Below, in pieces: positions 6,541-14,819 of a stretch of 16,159 nt of DNA. The notes beneath the pieces are model-generated. The model had not been told where the DNA came from and did no database searches. It saw only the letters and a list, made by a program, of their open reading frames with translations. Both the position numbers and the translations under genes were made by a program. How positions within the stretch are numbered: position 1 is the first letter of the stretch; each line of letters starts with the position of its first letter. The DNA comes from an uncultured Anaerolineaceae bacterium (GTDB lineage Bacteria > Chloroflexota > Anaerolineae > Anaerolineales > Anaerolineaceae). The stretch lies in assembly GCA_937894825.1 (NCBI GenBank), contig CALCQT010000327.1, positions 1 through 16,159 of the forward strand, given 5' to 3'.

Positions 6541-9500
6541 ATGACAGAAAAAAACAGCAAAAAGATCGCAAGTATTTTTAGAAACATCGAATCCGGGGTC
6601 GAAGTATGGGAACAGCCTATTGTGATTCCGACTTATCCGGTTGGCTTTCCGGATAAGAATCCGATGTTTCTTGAAAACCGCGTTTATCAAGGCAGTTCAG
6701 GAAAAGTCTACCCGCATAGTGTTATTGACAAGATTTATGATGAGAAAATTGAAAAAACTTACCAAGCAATCTGTATAGAGAATAAATATCTCTTTGTTAT
6801 GATATTGCCCGAGTTGGGAGGAAGAATTCAGCGGGCCTATGATAAGACAAACGGATATGATTTTGTCTATTATAACCAGGTAATAAAACCGGCGTTGGTA
6901 GGATTGACTGGCCCGTGGATTTCCGGCGGAATCGAATTTAACTGGCCGCAGCATCACCGCCCCAGCACATTTGATCCGGATAACGCTTATATTCAAATCG
7001 ATGTTCGCTTATATAACCGCACGGATGTGCCCCAGACATTCCTTTGGTGGGCGAACCCGGCTATATCGGTGAATGATTTTGCGCAATCTGTGTTTCCTCC
7101 GGATGTGAATGCTGTGATGGATCACGGAAAAAGAGCGGTCTCGAAATTTCCGATTGCGACCGGAACGTATTATAAATATGATTATTCAGCTGGAGTGGAT
7201 ATTTCGCGATATAAAAACATCCCTGTTCCTACTTCATATATGGCCTATCATTCCGACTATGATTTTATTGGTGGTTATGACCATCAGAAAAAAGCGGGGA
7301 TCTATCATGTTGCCGACCATCATATTTCACCGGGGAAAAAACAATGGACTTGGGGGTGTGGTGATTTTGGAAAAGCCTGGGATCGAAACCTGACCGATGA
7401 AGACGGCCCCTATATTGAACTGATGACGGGTTGTTTTACGGATAATCAGCCCGATTTTACCTGGCTTCTGCCTTTTGAAGAAAAAACATTCACACAATAT
7501 TTCATGCCCTATAAAGAAGTTGGCATGATAAAAAATGCGACTGTTAAAGCGGCGGTTGGATTGGAATTGACAAATGAAAAAATTACGGCGTCCGTGTATG
7601 CAACGACGTCAATTCCCAATGCGAAAATCACTGTCTTGGCCAGAGGTATTGTCGTTTTGGAAGAGTCGACTTCGCTATCGCCTGTGCATGTTTTTCGGAA
7701 GGAATTTGCGGCTGCCCCTGATTTAACTGAAGCGGATCTTTCTATTTCGGTATTTGATGAAAATGGAAACCTGATCATAACTTATCAAGGACAGAAAAAC
7801 GAGTTGGTAAAATATCCGGATCCTGCTGAAGAGGTTCCCCTCCCTGCTGAAATTCGGACCAATGAGGAGTTGTTTTTAGCAGGATTACATCTTGAACAAT
7901 ATCGTCACGCGACTTATTTGCCGGAAGATTACTATTTGGAAGGGCTTAACCGGGACCCATCCGATGCACGGATCAATACTGCTTATGGCAGCCTTTTACT
8001 GCGGAGAGGGAAATTCACTGAAGCTGAGGCATATTTCAAGCAAGCCATTGCGAAACTAACGCGACGGAACCCTAATCCTTACGACGGAGAACCTTATTAT
8101 AATTTGGGCCTTTGCCAAAAGTTGGAAGGGAACCTGGACCAGGCGTACGCGGCGTTTTATAAAGCCACTTGGAGCGGGGCCTGGCAGGACAGCGGTTTTT
8201 ATCAGATGGCCTGTATCTTATCAGCGCAAGGAAAGTTCATTGAAGCGCTTGATTTTGCGGATCGTTCTTTGGTCCGGAATGCGCACAGCATGAAGACACG
8301 ACTTTTGAAAACAGCGCTGCTCCGGCATTTAGGAAGAAAAGAACAGGCGCTTGATTTTGTCCGTGAAACACGCCAAATCGATCCGATGGATTTCTCTGCT
8401 GTTTATGAAAGCGTTTTATTGACCGGCGACAGCGCTGAAAAAGTCGATTTATTTTCAAGGCTGGTGGAAAATCCGAATTGGTCGATCGAAGTTTCTCTTG
8501 AATATAGTACGGCAGGCCTATATGCAGAGGCGAATGCGATCCTGCAGCATTATGCTGAGTCTCGAAAACCACTGGATGTATATCCGATGGTTTATTATCA
8601 TTTGGGCGCGAATTATGAACGAATGGGTCAAAAGGAAAACGCGGCCAGCTTTTATGTCCTGGCGGCAGAAGCTTGCAGCGACTATTGTTTTCCGCATCGG
8701 TTAGAGGATATTCTTGTTTTACAAATGGCATTGCGCGTAAAGCCTGACGATGCAAAAGGCTGGTATTATCTGGGAAATATTTGGTACGATAAGCGGCAGT
8801 ATGCAGAGGCAATTTCCTGTTGGGAGCGCTCACGAGATAACGACGCGAATTTTCCGACTGTTCATCGGAATTTATCGCTGGCTTATTATAACAAGCTTAA
8901 TCAGCCAGCGATGGCATTCGCGTCCCTGGAGGAAGCATACCGTTTGGATGAACAGGATGCCCGCGTTTTGATGGAGTTGGATCAGCTGCGAAAGAAAGTC
9001 GGCGTGGATCAGGTTACCCGGCTCGGGGAGTTGGAAAAACATTTTACAGTGACAGAAAAGCGAGATGACCTGTATTTGGAATACGTCTCCTTGCAAAATG
9101 GTCTGGGTAATTATGAAAAGGGGCTTTCACTGCTTGTTTCCAGAAATTTTCATCCATGGGAGGGAGGGGAAGGAAAAGCTCCCAGGCAATATATTCTCTC
9201 TTTGACTGAACTGGCAAAGCAGGCGCTGACTGAAGGGGACGCTCAAAAAGCGGGCTTATTGCTGACCAGAGCGTTGACCTATCCGGAAAATTTTGGTGAA
9301 GGAAAATTGGCCGGAGCGCAGGAAAATAACATTTACTATTATTTGGGCCTGGCATACGAACGATTGGGCGAATTTGAAAAAAGCAAAGCGGCTTGGCTAA
9401 ATGCCTCTCAAGGGCTGGATGAGCCGGCAGGGATGATGTATTATTACGATCAGCCGCCGGAAATGATTTTCTATCAGGGCCTGGCGCTGAAAAAACTGGG

Positions 9501-9786
9501 ACTGCCGGATCAGGCGCTGAGCCGGTTCAACAAATTGATCAACTACGGTGAAAAACATATCTTTGATTCTGTAAAGATTGAATATTTTGCGGTTTCCCTG
9601 CCGGATTTGCTGATTTTTGATGAAGATCTTGATCGTAAAAACCGGGTTCATTGTTTGTTTATGATGGGACTGGGTGCACTTGGGAAAAATGATCCGGAAT
9701 TTGCGAATCGGCATTTTATGGAAGCTGCTGCGCTGGACTCAAGTCATATTGGTGTTCGGATCCATCAAAATTTGGAGGTCTGGTAA
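6541..9786 (+). CDS. DUF5107 domain protein with long C-terminal TPR array
   Basis: This 1081-residue protein has no signal peptide or membrane segment and should be cytoplasmic. Residues about 30-335 form a DUF5107 region: PVGFPDKNPMFLENRVYQ, then LFVMILPELGGRIQRAYD, which resembles the opening strand of galactose-mutarotase-like folds, and the conserved-looking SGGIEFNWPQHHRPSTFDP, WWANPAI and WTWGCGDFGKAWD. Residues about 345-440 look like a small beta-sandwich linker. From about 475 to the end are many TPR-like helical repeats, for example YNLGLCQKLEGNLDQAYAAF, YHLGANYERMGQKENAASFY and YYLGLAYERLGEFEKSKAAW. A sugar-binding or sugar-acting head on a protein-interaction solenoid is the simplest reading; no reaction is known to me. 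The ATG at 6541 was chosen over a TTG at 6517 that lacks a ribosome site, although AAAGGA (6520-6525) is rather far from it. The next gene abuts (TAA-ATG). Confidence 0.85.
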   Translation: MTEKNSKKIASIFRNIESGVEVWEQPIVIPTYPVGFPDKNPMFLENRVYQGSSGKVYPHSVIDKIYDEKIEKTYQAICIENKYLFVMILPELGGRIQRAYDKTNGYDFVYYNQVIKPALVGLTGPWISGGIEFNWPQHHRPSTFDPDNAYIQIDVRLYNRTDVPQTFLWWANPAISVNDFAQSVFPPDVNAVMDHGKRAVSKFPIATGTYYKYDYSAGVDISRYKNIPVPTSYMAYHSDYDFIGGYDHQKKAGIYHVADHHISPGKKQWTWGCGDFGKAWDRNLTDEDGPYIELMTGCFTDNQPDFTWLLPFEEKTFTQYFMPYKEVGMIKNATVKAAVGLELTNEKITASVYATTSIPNAKITVLARGIVVLEESTSLSPVHVFRKEFAAAPDLTEADLSISVFDENGNLIITYQGQKNELVKYPDPAEEVPLPAEIRTNEELFLAGLHLEQYRHATYLPEDYYLEGLNRDPSDARINTAYGSLLLRRGKFTEAEAYFKQAIAKLTRRNPNPYDGEPYYNLGLCQKLEGNLDQAYAAFYKATWSGAWQDSGFYQMACILSAQGKFIEALDFADRSLVRNAHSMKTRLLKTALLRHLGRKEQALDFVRETRQIDPMDFSAVYESVLLTGDSAEKVDLFSRLVENPNWSIEVSLEYSTAGLYAEANAILQHYAESRKPLDVYPMVYYHLGANYERMGQKENAASFYVLAAEACSDYCFPHRLEDILVLQMALRVKPDDAKGWYYLGNIWYDKRQYAEAISCWERSRDNDANFPTVHRNLSLAYYNKLNQPAMAFASLEEAYRLDEQDARVLMELDQLRKKVGVDQVTRLGELEKHFTVTEKRDDLYLEYVSLQNGLGNYEKGLSLLVSRNFHPWEGGEGKAPRQYILSLTELAKQALTEGDAQKAGLLLTRALTYPENFGEGKLAGAQENNIYYYLGLAYERLGEFEKSKAAWLNASQGLDEPAGMMYYYDQPPEMIFYQGLALKKLGLPDQALSRFNKLINYGEKHIFDSVKIEYFAVSLPDLLIFDEDLDRKNRVHCLFMMGLGALGKNDPEFANRHFMEAAALDSSHIGVRIHQNLEVW

Positions 9787-10719
9787 ATGATTAATGTCGG
9801 GGATTATCAGGGAGAGCAGGCAATTCTGCTCTCCTCCGCACGGGCTTCTGCCGCGATTCTTCCCGCTCGCGGTGGCAAGGTGGCCTCTTTTTTCGACAAG
9901 GAAAAACAATTCGAGTTTCTTTTCCAAAATCCTCGATCGGTTTACTCGGATGCGAAAACAGGAGATGATTTTGCATTATTTGAAGCTTGCGGACTGGATG
10001 ATGCATTCCCGAGTATAAATTCGGGGATCGTTGAAATTAATGGCAGTCCGGTGGCATATCCGGATCATGGGGAAATCTGGTCCGCTCCGTTCCGGTTCTC
10101 TATTGATGGAGATATTGCCCGGTTATGGTATCGGAGCCCGTTGTTAGGGTATTCTTATCAAAAATCATGCCAACTTTTTGATAAGACGCTTTCTTGTACA
10201 TGGAAAATCGCTAATGAAGGCCGTCAATCGTTTCCTTATCTCTGGGCGCTTCATGGTTTAGCTGTATATCGTCCGGACATGCAAATCGTTTTTCCCCCTG
10301 GTGTCGAGAAGGTAATTAATGTTCTCCAATCTTCAAGGTTGGGAGCGCCGGAAAGTGAATATCTGTTCCCGCTGGATACGCCGTTGAGTTCCCCTTATGA
10401 TTTTACAAGTGTACCCTCTCCGGATTCCATGACAATGGAAAAATACTTTGTAAAAGGGCGTGTGTCTGAAGGGATTGCCGGATATCGGTACCCCCGTGAA
10501 TCAGTCGCAGTGATGCTGCAGTATGATTCACGGATCCTCCCTTATTTAGGATTCTGGATTACTGCAGGCGGTTTTCGCGGTGACTGCAATTGCGCTCTCG
10601 AGCCGATGACCGGATTTTATGACGATATTCGGATCGCCTCGAAAAATGGCGCGATTAACTACCTCGAACCGGGGGAAGCTCTGAATTTCTCGATCAATTT
10701 TTCGTTTGTAACACTGTAG
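9787..10719 (+). CDS. Aldose 1-epimerase-like (galactose mutarotase superfamily) protein
   Basis: A 310-residue cytoplasmic protein of the mutarotase-like fold. Such proteins interconvert sugar anomers or bind sugars. Evidence is the N-terminal AAILPARGGKVASFFDKE, resembling the family's GG-containing opening strand; PDHGEIWSAPF, like the first catalytic-His segment; the second His in LWALHGLAVY; and the Glu in CALEPMTGFYDD near the C-terminus, where the family's catalytic Glu is expected. The usual C-terminal PGE turn is present (YLEPGEALNFSINF). Similarity is moderate, so an active epimerase is likely but not certain. The ATG abuts the preceding TAA, with GGAGGT inside the end of the DUF5107 gene, so the two are translationally coupled. 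The gene ends TAG-TAA and a hairpin follows, making it the last gene of the sugar operon. Confidence 0.75.
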   Translation: MINVGDYQGEQAILLSSARASAAILPARGGKVASFFDKEKQFEFLFQNPRSVYSDAKTGDDFALFEACGLDDAFPSINSGIVEINGSPVAYPDHGEIWSAPFRFSIDGDIARLWYRSPLLGYSYQKSCQLFDKTLSCTWKIANEGRQSFPYLWALHGLAVYRPDMQIVFPPGVEKVINVLQSSRLGAPESEYLFPLDTPLSSPYDFTSVPSPDSMTMEKYFVKGRVSEGIAGYRYPRESVAVMLQYDSRILPYLGFWITAGGFRGDCNCALEPMTGFYDDIRIASKNGAINYLEPGEALNFSINFSFVTL

Positions 10720-10756
10720 TAATACAGGAAATATCACTTCAAATAAGTTGGAATTG

Positions 10757-10796
10757 AGGGGATCATTTGCAGGTTGAATGATCCCTTAAAGTTTTC
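10757..10796 (+). terminator. Probable terminator of the sugar operon
   Basis: GGGATCATT (10759-10767) pairs perfectly with AATGATCCC (10777-10785) around a 9-nt loop, extended by a G-T and an A-T pair at the base. The following TTAAAGTTTT is only weakly T-rich. It lies 37 bp after the stop of the last gene, in the convergent gap. Confidence 0.6.
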
Positions 10797-10809
10797 TCGG
10801 TTGACAAAC

Positions 10810-10825
10810 TCAGGAGAAATCCTGA
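10810..10825 (-). terminator. Possible terminator of the metF-metH operon
   Basis: The 6-bp perfect hairpin TCAGGA/TCCTGA has a 4-nt loop (TTTC when read leftward) and lies about 43 nt past the metH stop. It is followed leftward by GTTTGTCAA, a poor T-run. It may act together with the hairpin at 10757-10787, which can also form on this strand. Confidence 0.35.
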
Positions 10826-10867
10826 CTGTATTTGTAATATGCATGATGGACCGGTTCAGCCGAGGCG

Positions 10868-13246
10868 CTATCCCAACACTTTTTTTGCGATATCCATGCC
10901 GGCTTTGGCGTCCTTGGCATAATAATCCGCGCCGATCGAACGGGCATAGTCCTCTGTGAGCACCGCACCGCCCACCAGGATGGTGCAATCCGTCTCGGCC
11001 TTCAACTTTTGGATCGTGATCTCCATATTTTTCACCGTGGTCGTCATCAGCGCGCTCAGCCCGACCAGCGGGACATGCTGTTCCTTGACGGTCGCCACGA
11101 TTTCTTCGGGCGGCACACTTTTCCCCAGGTCAATAATCTGATAACCCGAATTCTCCAGCACGACTTTCACGATATTTTTCCCGATATCATGAATATCCCC
11201 TTTGACGGTCGCCAGCACAATCTTCCCTCTTGAAAAACTCTCCTCATTGGCAGCGTTTTTGTTCATTTCGCTCTTAAGGATCTCAAAACTGGCCTGGGCC
11301 GCTGTGGCGGACTGGATCAACTGCGGCAGAAAGATTTTTCCCTGTTCGAAGAGCGTCCCCACTTTTTCGAGCGTCGGAATCAACGACGCATCAATGATTT
11401 CGGCTGTGTCGCGGGTCTCAAGCAATTTGATGGTTGCGTTGGCGGCGGCCTGCTTGATACCGGCCTCAACCGCCTGTTCCAGTGAAAGCTCATTCACTCC
11501 CGGCGTTGCCGGTTTGGGCGTTTGCTCAGTGGCGCCCCCGGATGCCGGGCGGCTGGCGATGAAACGGGCGGCATTTTCGTCCCGGTTGGCGAGAACGTTG
11601 AAGGCCGCCACCGTATCGGCCATGCGGACATTGCTCGGATTGATGATCGGCAGATCCAGCCCGCTTTCCAGCGCGATGGCCAAAAAAGTGGCGTTGATGG
11701 TTTCGCGGTCCGGCAGACCAAATGAAATGTTGGAGACGCCCAGGACGGTTTTGACCCCAAAGCGGGCCTTGACCTCGCGGATGGCTCGCAGCGTTTCCAT
11801 GGCCTGGTCCTGCTGCGCGGAAACGGTCAGTGTCAGGCAGTCGATATAAATATCGCAGGGGGAAATACCATATTCCGCCGCCCGGTTGATGATCTTCTCA
11901 GCGATGGCCACCCGGCCTTCAGCGGTTTGCGGAATGCCGGCTTCATCCAATGTTAATCCGACCACAGCCGCGCCATATTTCTTTACCAGCGGCAGGATGG
12001 TACGCAGCGATTTCTCCTCACCATTGACGGAGTTCACCAGCGCTTTCCCGTTGTAGATGCGCAGCGCGGCTTCAATGGCCGCCGGATCGGAGGAGTCGAT
12101 CTGAAGCGGCGCGTCACAGATGCTTTGAATCGCCTCGACAGCGTCGGCCAATGCCACCGGCTCGTCAATGCCCGGTGTGCCCACATTCACGTCCAGGATT
12201 TCCGCTCCGGCTGAAATCTGTTCAAGCGCCAGCCGCTGGATATAGTCCGTTTCCCGGTTGCGCAGCGCCTCTTTCAGGCGTTTCTTCCCGGTTGGGTTAA
12301 TGCGTTCACCGATGATGCGAACGCCCTCCACCGTGACGATTTTCTCCGCGCTGCAAAGGACGGAATGCGTCAGCGCCGGACGGTTTCGGACGGTTTTTCC
12401 TTTCAGCCGGACACTCATCTGTTCGATATATTCCGGCGTTGTCCCGCAGCAGCCGCCCAGGATGCTGATCCCCGAATCAGCGAATTGCTCCATGATTTCG
12501 CTGAACGCTTCCACCGAAATGTCATAGTGTCCGGTGTTCAAATTGGGCAGGCCGGCGTTGGGTTTGACAATCACCGGCAGGTCGGTCCAGCCGGCCATTT
12601 CTTTTGCCAGCGGCAGAATCTGAGCCGGACCAAGCGAGCAATTGATTCCCACAGCCTGAATACCCAGGCCGGACAGGGTCGCCGCGGCGGAAGGAATCGA
12701 AACGCCGCTGAAGGTGCGCCCGTTGGGTTCAAACGTCATGCTGGCCAGCACCGGCAGCGTCGTATGCTCTTTGGCGGCCAGAATGGCAGCTTTCATTTCC
12801 AGCAGATCGTTAAAAGTTTCGAAAATAACACAATCGGCCCCGGATTTCTCGCCGCATAGAACGATTTCCCGGAAAATATCGTAAGCCTCATCGAAAGATA
12901 AATCACCATTCGGTCTGAGCATCATGCCGATCGGACCGCAATCCAGTGCGATGATTGTGTTTCTGCCTTCCGCCGCCACAGCGGCTTTGGCGTTCGCGAT
13001 GGCTGCGCTGATCAATTGTTCGACACGATATTCTGTATTCTGAAGTTTATAGCGGTTTACGCCGAAGGTATTCGTATAGATGATATCAGAGCCGCTGCGG
13101 ATGTAGCTGCGATGGATGTCGGTAATGGCTTCGGGATGGGTCAGGTTGGTCGATTCCGGCGCCTTTACCGGCAGGATCCCCTTGGCTTGCAGGATGGTCC
13201 CCATGGCTCCGTCCAGAATCACGATTTTGTTGCCTAATTCCAGCAT
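10868..13246 (-). CDS. metH: Cobalamin-dependent methionine synthase lacking the reactivation domain
   Basis: This 792-residue cytoplasmic enzyme moves the methyl group of 5-methyltetrahydrofolate to homocysteine through cobalamin. Residues about 1-290 are the homocysteine domain, with zinc ligands C203 (GINCSLGP) and C266-C267 (GGCCGTTPEY). About 310-570 is the pterin-binding barrel (IIGERINPTGKKRLKEAL, DVNVGTPG, DSSDP). Then come a cobalamin cap domain and the Rossmann-type B12 domain, with GDIHDIGKNIV carrying the cobalt-binding His at 686 and ending in VGGAVLTEDYARSIGADYYA. The roughly 350-residue AdoMet-dependent reactivation domain of E. coli MetH is absent; the overlapping upstream gene supplies a stand-alone version. 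The ATG at 13246 has GGGAG just before it and overlaps the upstream stop by 13 bp. Its GC content is clearly higher than that of the sugar locus. Confidence 0.95.
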   Translation of the reverse strand: MLELGNKIVILDGAMGTILQAKGILPVKAPESTNLTHPEAITDIHRSYIRSGSDIIYTNTFGVNRYKLQNTEYRVEQLISAAIANAKAAVAAEGRNTIIALDCGPIGMMLRPNGDLSFDEAYDIFREIVLCGEKSGADCVIFETFNDLLEMKAAILAAKEHTTLPVLASMTFEPNGRTFSGVSIPSAAATLSGLGIQAVGINCSLGPAQILPLAKEMAGWTDLPVIVKPNAGLPNLNTGHYDISVEAFSEIMEQFADSGISILGGCCGTTPEYIEQMSVRLKGKTVRNRPALTHSVLCSAEKIVTVEGVRIIGERINPTGKKRLKEALRNRETDYIQRLALEQISAGAEILDVNVGTPGIDEPVALADAVEAIQSICDAPLQIDSSDPAAIEAALRIYNGKALVNSVNGEEKSLRTILPLVKKYGAAVVGLTLDEAGIPQTAEGRVAIAEKIINRAAEYGISPCDIYIDCLTLTVSAQQDQAMETLRAIREVKARFGVKTVLGVSNISFGLPDRETINATFLAIALESGLDLPIINPSNVRMADTVAAFNVLANRDENAARFIASRPASGGATEQTPKPATPGVNELSLEQAVEAGIKQAAANATIKLLETRDTAEIIDASLIPTLEKVGTLFEQGKIFLPQLIQSATAAQASFEILKSEMNKNAANEESFSRGKIVLATVKGDIHDIGKNIVKVVLENSGYQIIDLGKSVPPEEIVATVKEQHVPLVGLSALMTTTVKNMEITIQKLKAETDCTILVGGAVLTEDYARSIGADYYAKDAKAGMDIAKKVLG

Positions 13247-13920
13247 TTTTCTCCCGCCTCTCTATACGCGCAATGCTCCCGGCTGGCGCAGGTCTCACAA
13301 GGCAGCGGACGGTCTGCTGCCGTTGCTTCCCTTGTCACGCCGACAACGGCTGTGACGGATTTAAAAGGCGTCAGGATCATGTCTTCGCTGACCATTACGC
13401 CAATTTTCCGGGGGGTATCCAGCGCTGCCAGGAAGTCGGCCTGCGTTTCAATCGGCAGGTCGCCGTAACCCGGGCTGAACCGCCAGGTAATGGATTCATT
13501 TTGCGCGGCACAATCCTCCCGGATCATTGCCTCCGTCAGATCGGCAACCGCTTCAACCGCTGCGGTGGCGCAGCTGTCTAAAATCAGACCTTCTTCCGGC
13601 GCAGCAAGCATCTTTGTCCGGATCAATTTGTCCATGCCGGCTCCGATCGTGACCGCGAGCAGGTAAATTTCCTGCAGCCCGGCGAGATGTTTCCGGATTG
13701 ATGCTCCTTTAAGAATCAACCCGGTTTCCCCGATTCGGATGCCATTCTTGCTTTCCAGAATCGGAAAACGGCGGAAGATGGCTTGCGGGGCGATGGTACG
13801 CTGCGTCAGCGCGATGCAATCTGTGATCAAATTGTCGAGTGAGGCAGGGATTGGCGTGCCGTGATAGCCAAGGTAACGCAGAACTTCTTCACGTGGGATT
13901 TGTTCAATGACCAGACGCAA
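13234..13920 (-). CDS. Stand-alone MetH reactivation-domain protein
   Basis: A 228-residue protein resembling the AdoMet-binding reactivation domain of MetH. When cobalamin is oxidised to the inactive form, this domain uses AdoMet and an electron donor to methylate it again. The hallmark is RFSPGYGDLP at 147-156, matching the family's RxxPGY AdoMet-binding loop, followed by TPFKSVTAVVGV. The N-terminal EEVLRYLGYHG is also typical. The C-terminus adds a cysteine cluster, PCETCASREHCAYR, not found in the E. coli domain; it could bind a metal or help electron transfer, but this is inference. The start is TTG at 13920, 2 bp after the metF stop, with GGAG about 10 bp upstream. The end overlaps metH by 13 bp, so the two are made together, as expected for partners. 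Confidence 0.88.
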   Translation of the reverse strand: MRLVIEQIPREEVLRYLGYHGTPIPASLDNLITDCIALTQRTIAPQAIFRRFPILESKNGIRIGETGLILKGASIRKHLAGLQEIYLLAVTIGAGMDKLIRTKMLAAPEEGLILDSCATAAVEAVADLTEAMIREDCAAQNESITWRFSPGYGDLPIETQADFLAALDTPRKIGVMVSEDMILTPFKSVTAVVGVTREATAADRPLPCETCASREHCAYREAGEKCWN

Positions 13921-13922
13921 TT

Positions 13923-14819
13923 TTAGACATACTCCGGTTCATTATTCTCAGCGGAGATGATGTTTTGAATATTTTCACTGATGCGAACAGCGGTTTCCAC
14001 ATTATTCATAGTGTAAAGATGAATACCATGAACCCCATGAGAGATCAGATCGAAAATTTGCTCAGTGGCATACAGAATTCCGGCGTCTTTCAGTGCGTTC
14101 CGGTTGTTGCTGTAGCGGCTGAGAATACCGGACAATTTCGCCGGGACACTGGCGCCGGAAAGGGTGACGATTTTCTCGATCTGGTTTTTATTGACGATCG
14201 GCATGAGCCCCGCCTGGATCGGCACGGAAATGCCGGCGGCGTGAACTTTATCCAGAAAACGGTAAAAACTGTTGTTATCGAAGAAGAGCTGTGATATCAG
14301 ATGCGTCACGCCGTTGTCAATTTTGAATTTCAGGTTTTCAATGTCTTTATCAAGATTGTCGCTCTCAAAATGACATTCCGGATAGCAGGCGCCGATAACA
14401 TTGAAAGAGAGGTCCTGTGACCGGATAAACGCAGCCAGATCGCTGGCATGACGGAAAATGCATTTCGGCGTCACATCCGGATTAATGTCGCCGCGCAGCG
14501 CAAGCACATTTTGGATCTGGTTTTCTTTCAGTTTTTGCAAGGTCTCAATGATTTCCTGCTCGTCTGAGTTGACGCAGGTCAGATGGGCAACCGGCTCGAC
14601 ATGATAAGTGGAACGAATCAGAGAGGCAATTTCCCAGGTCTTCTGCCGCTGGGCTTCGCTGCCGCCCGCGCCATAAGTCACGCTGATAAAGTCGGCCGGC
14701 AGTCCACGCATTTTCAGGAGTGTATTGTAAATCACGTTGACCGATGATTCTTTTTTCGGCGGGAAAATTTCCAGCGAAAAGATAATTTTTTTTGCTTTAA
14801 AAAGGTTGCTGATATTCAT
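13923..14819 (-). CDS. metF: Methylenetetrahydrofolate reductase
   Basis: A 298-residue cytoplasmic flavoenzyme that reduces 5,10-methylene- to 5-methyltetrahydrofolate, the methyl donor used by the MetH encoded two genes on. Evidence is the N-terminal IIFSLEIFPPKKES with its catalytic Glu, SVTYGAGGS, PVAHLTCVN, NVLALRGDINPD, GACYPECH, and the C-terminal GVHGIHLYTMN near the folate and flavin sites. Length is normal. Three in-frame ATGs lie at 14834, 14825 and 14819. I prefer 14819 because MNISNLFKAKKIIFS matches the usual start of the family, and because this ATG overlaps an upstream stop (TAATG), a common coupling arrangement. No strong ribosome site precedes any of them. It is the first gene of the metF, reactivation protein, metH operon. 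Confidence 0.93.
   Translation of the reverse strand: MNISNLFKAKKIIFSLEIFPPKKESSVNVIYNTLLKMRGLPADFISVTYGAGGSEAQRQKTWEIASLIRSTYHVEPVAHLTCVNSDEQEIIETLQKLKENQIQNVLALRGDINPDVTPKCIFRHASDLAAFIRSQDLSFNVIGACYPECHFESDNLDKDIENLKFKIDNGVTHLISQLFFDNNSFYRFLDKVHAAGISVPIQAGLMPIVNKNQIEKIVTLSGASVPAKLSGILSRYSNNRNALKDAGILYATEQIFDLISHGVHGIHLYTMNNVETAVRISENIQNIISAENNEPEYV

Noticed and set aside
8237..8833. A 198-codon leftward frame opposite the TPR gene
   Set aside because: It is fully inside the 1081-residue coding sequence on the other strand, with low-complexity composition and no ribosome site.
11202..11849. A 215-codon rightward frame opposite metH
   Set aside because: The GC-rich antisense of metH makes long open frames by chance; the sense strand encodes clear MetH domains.
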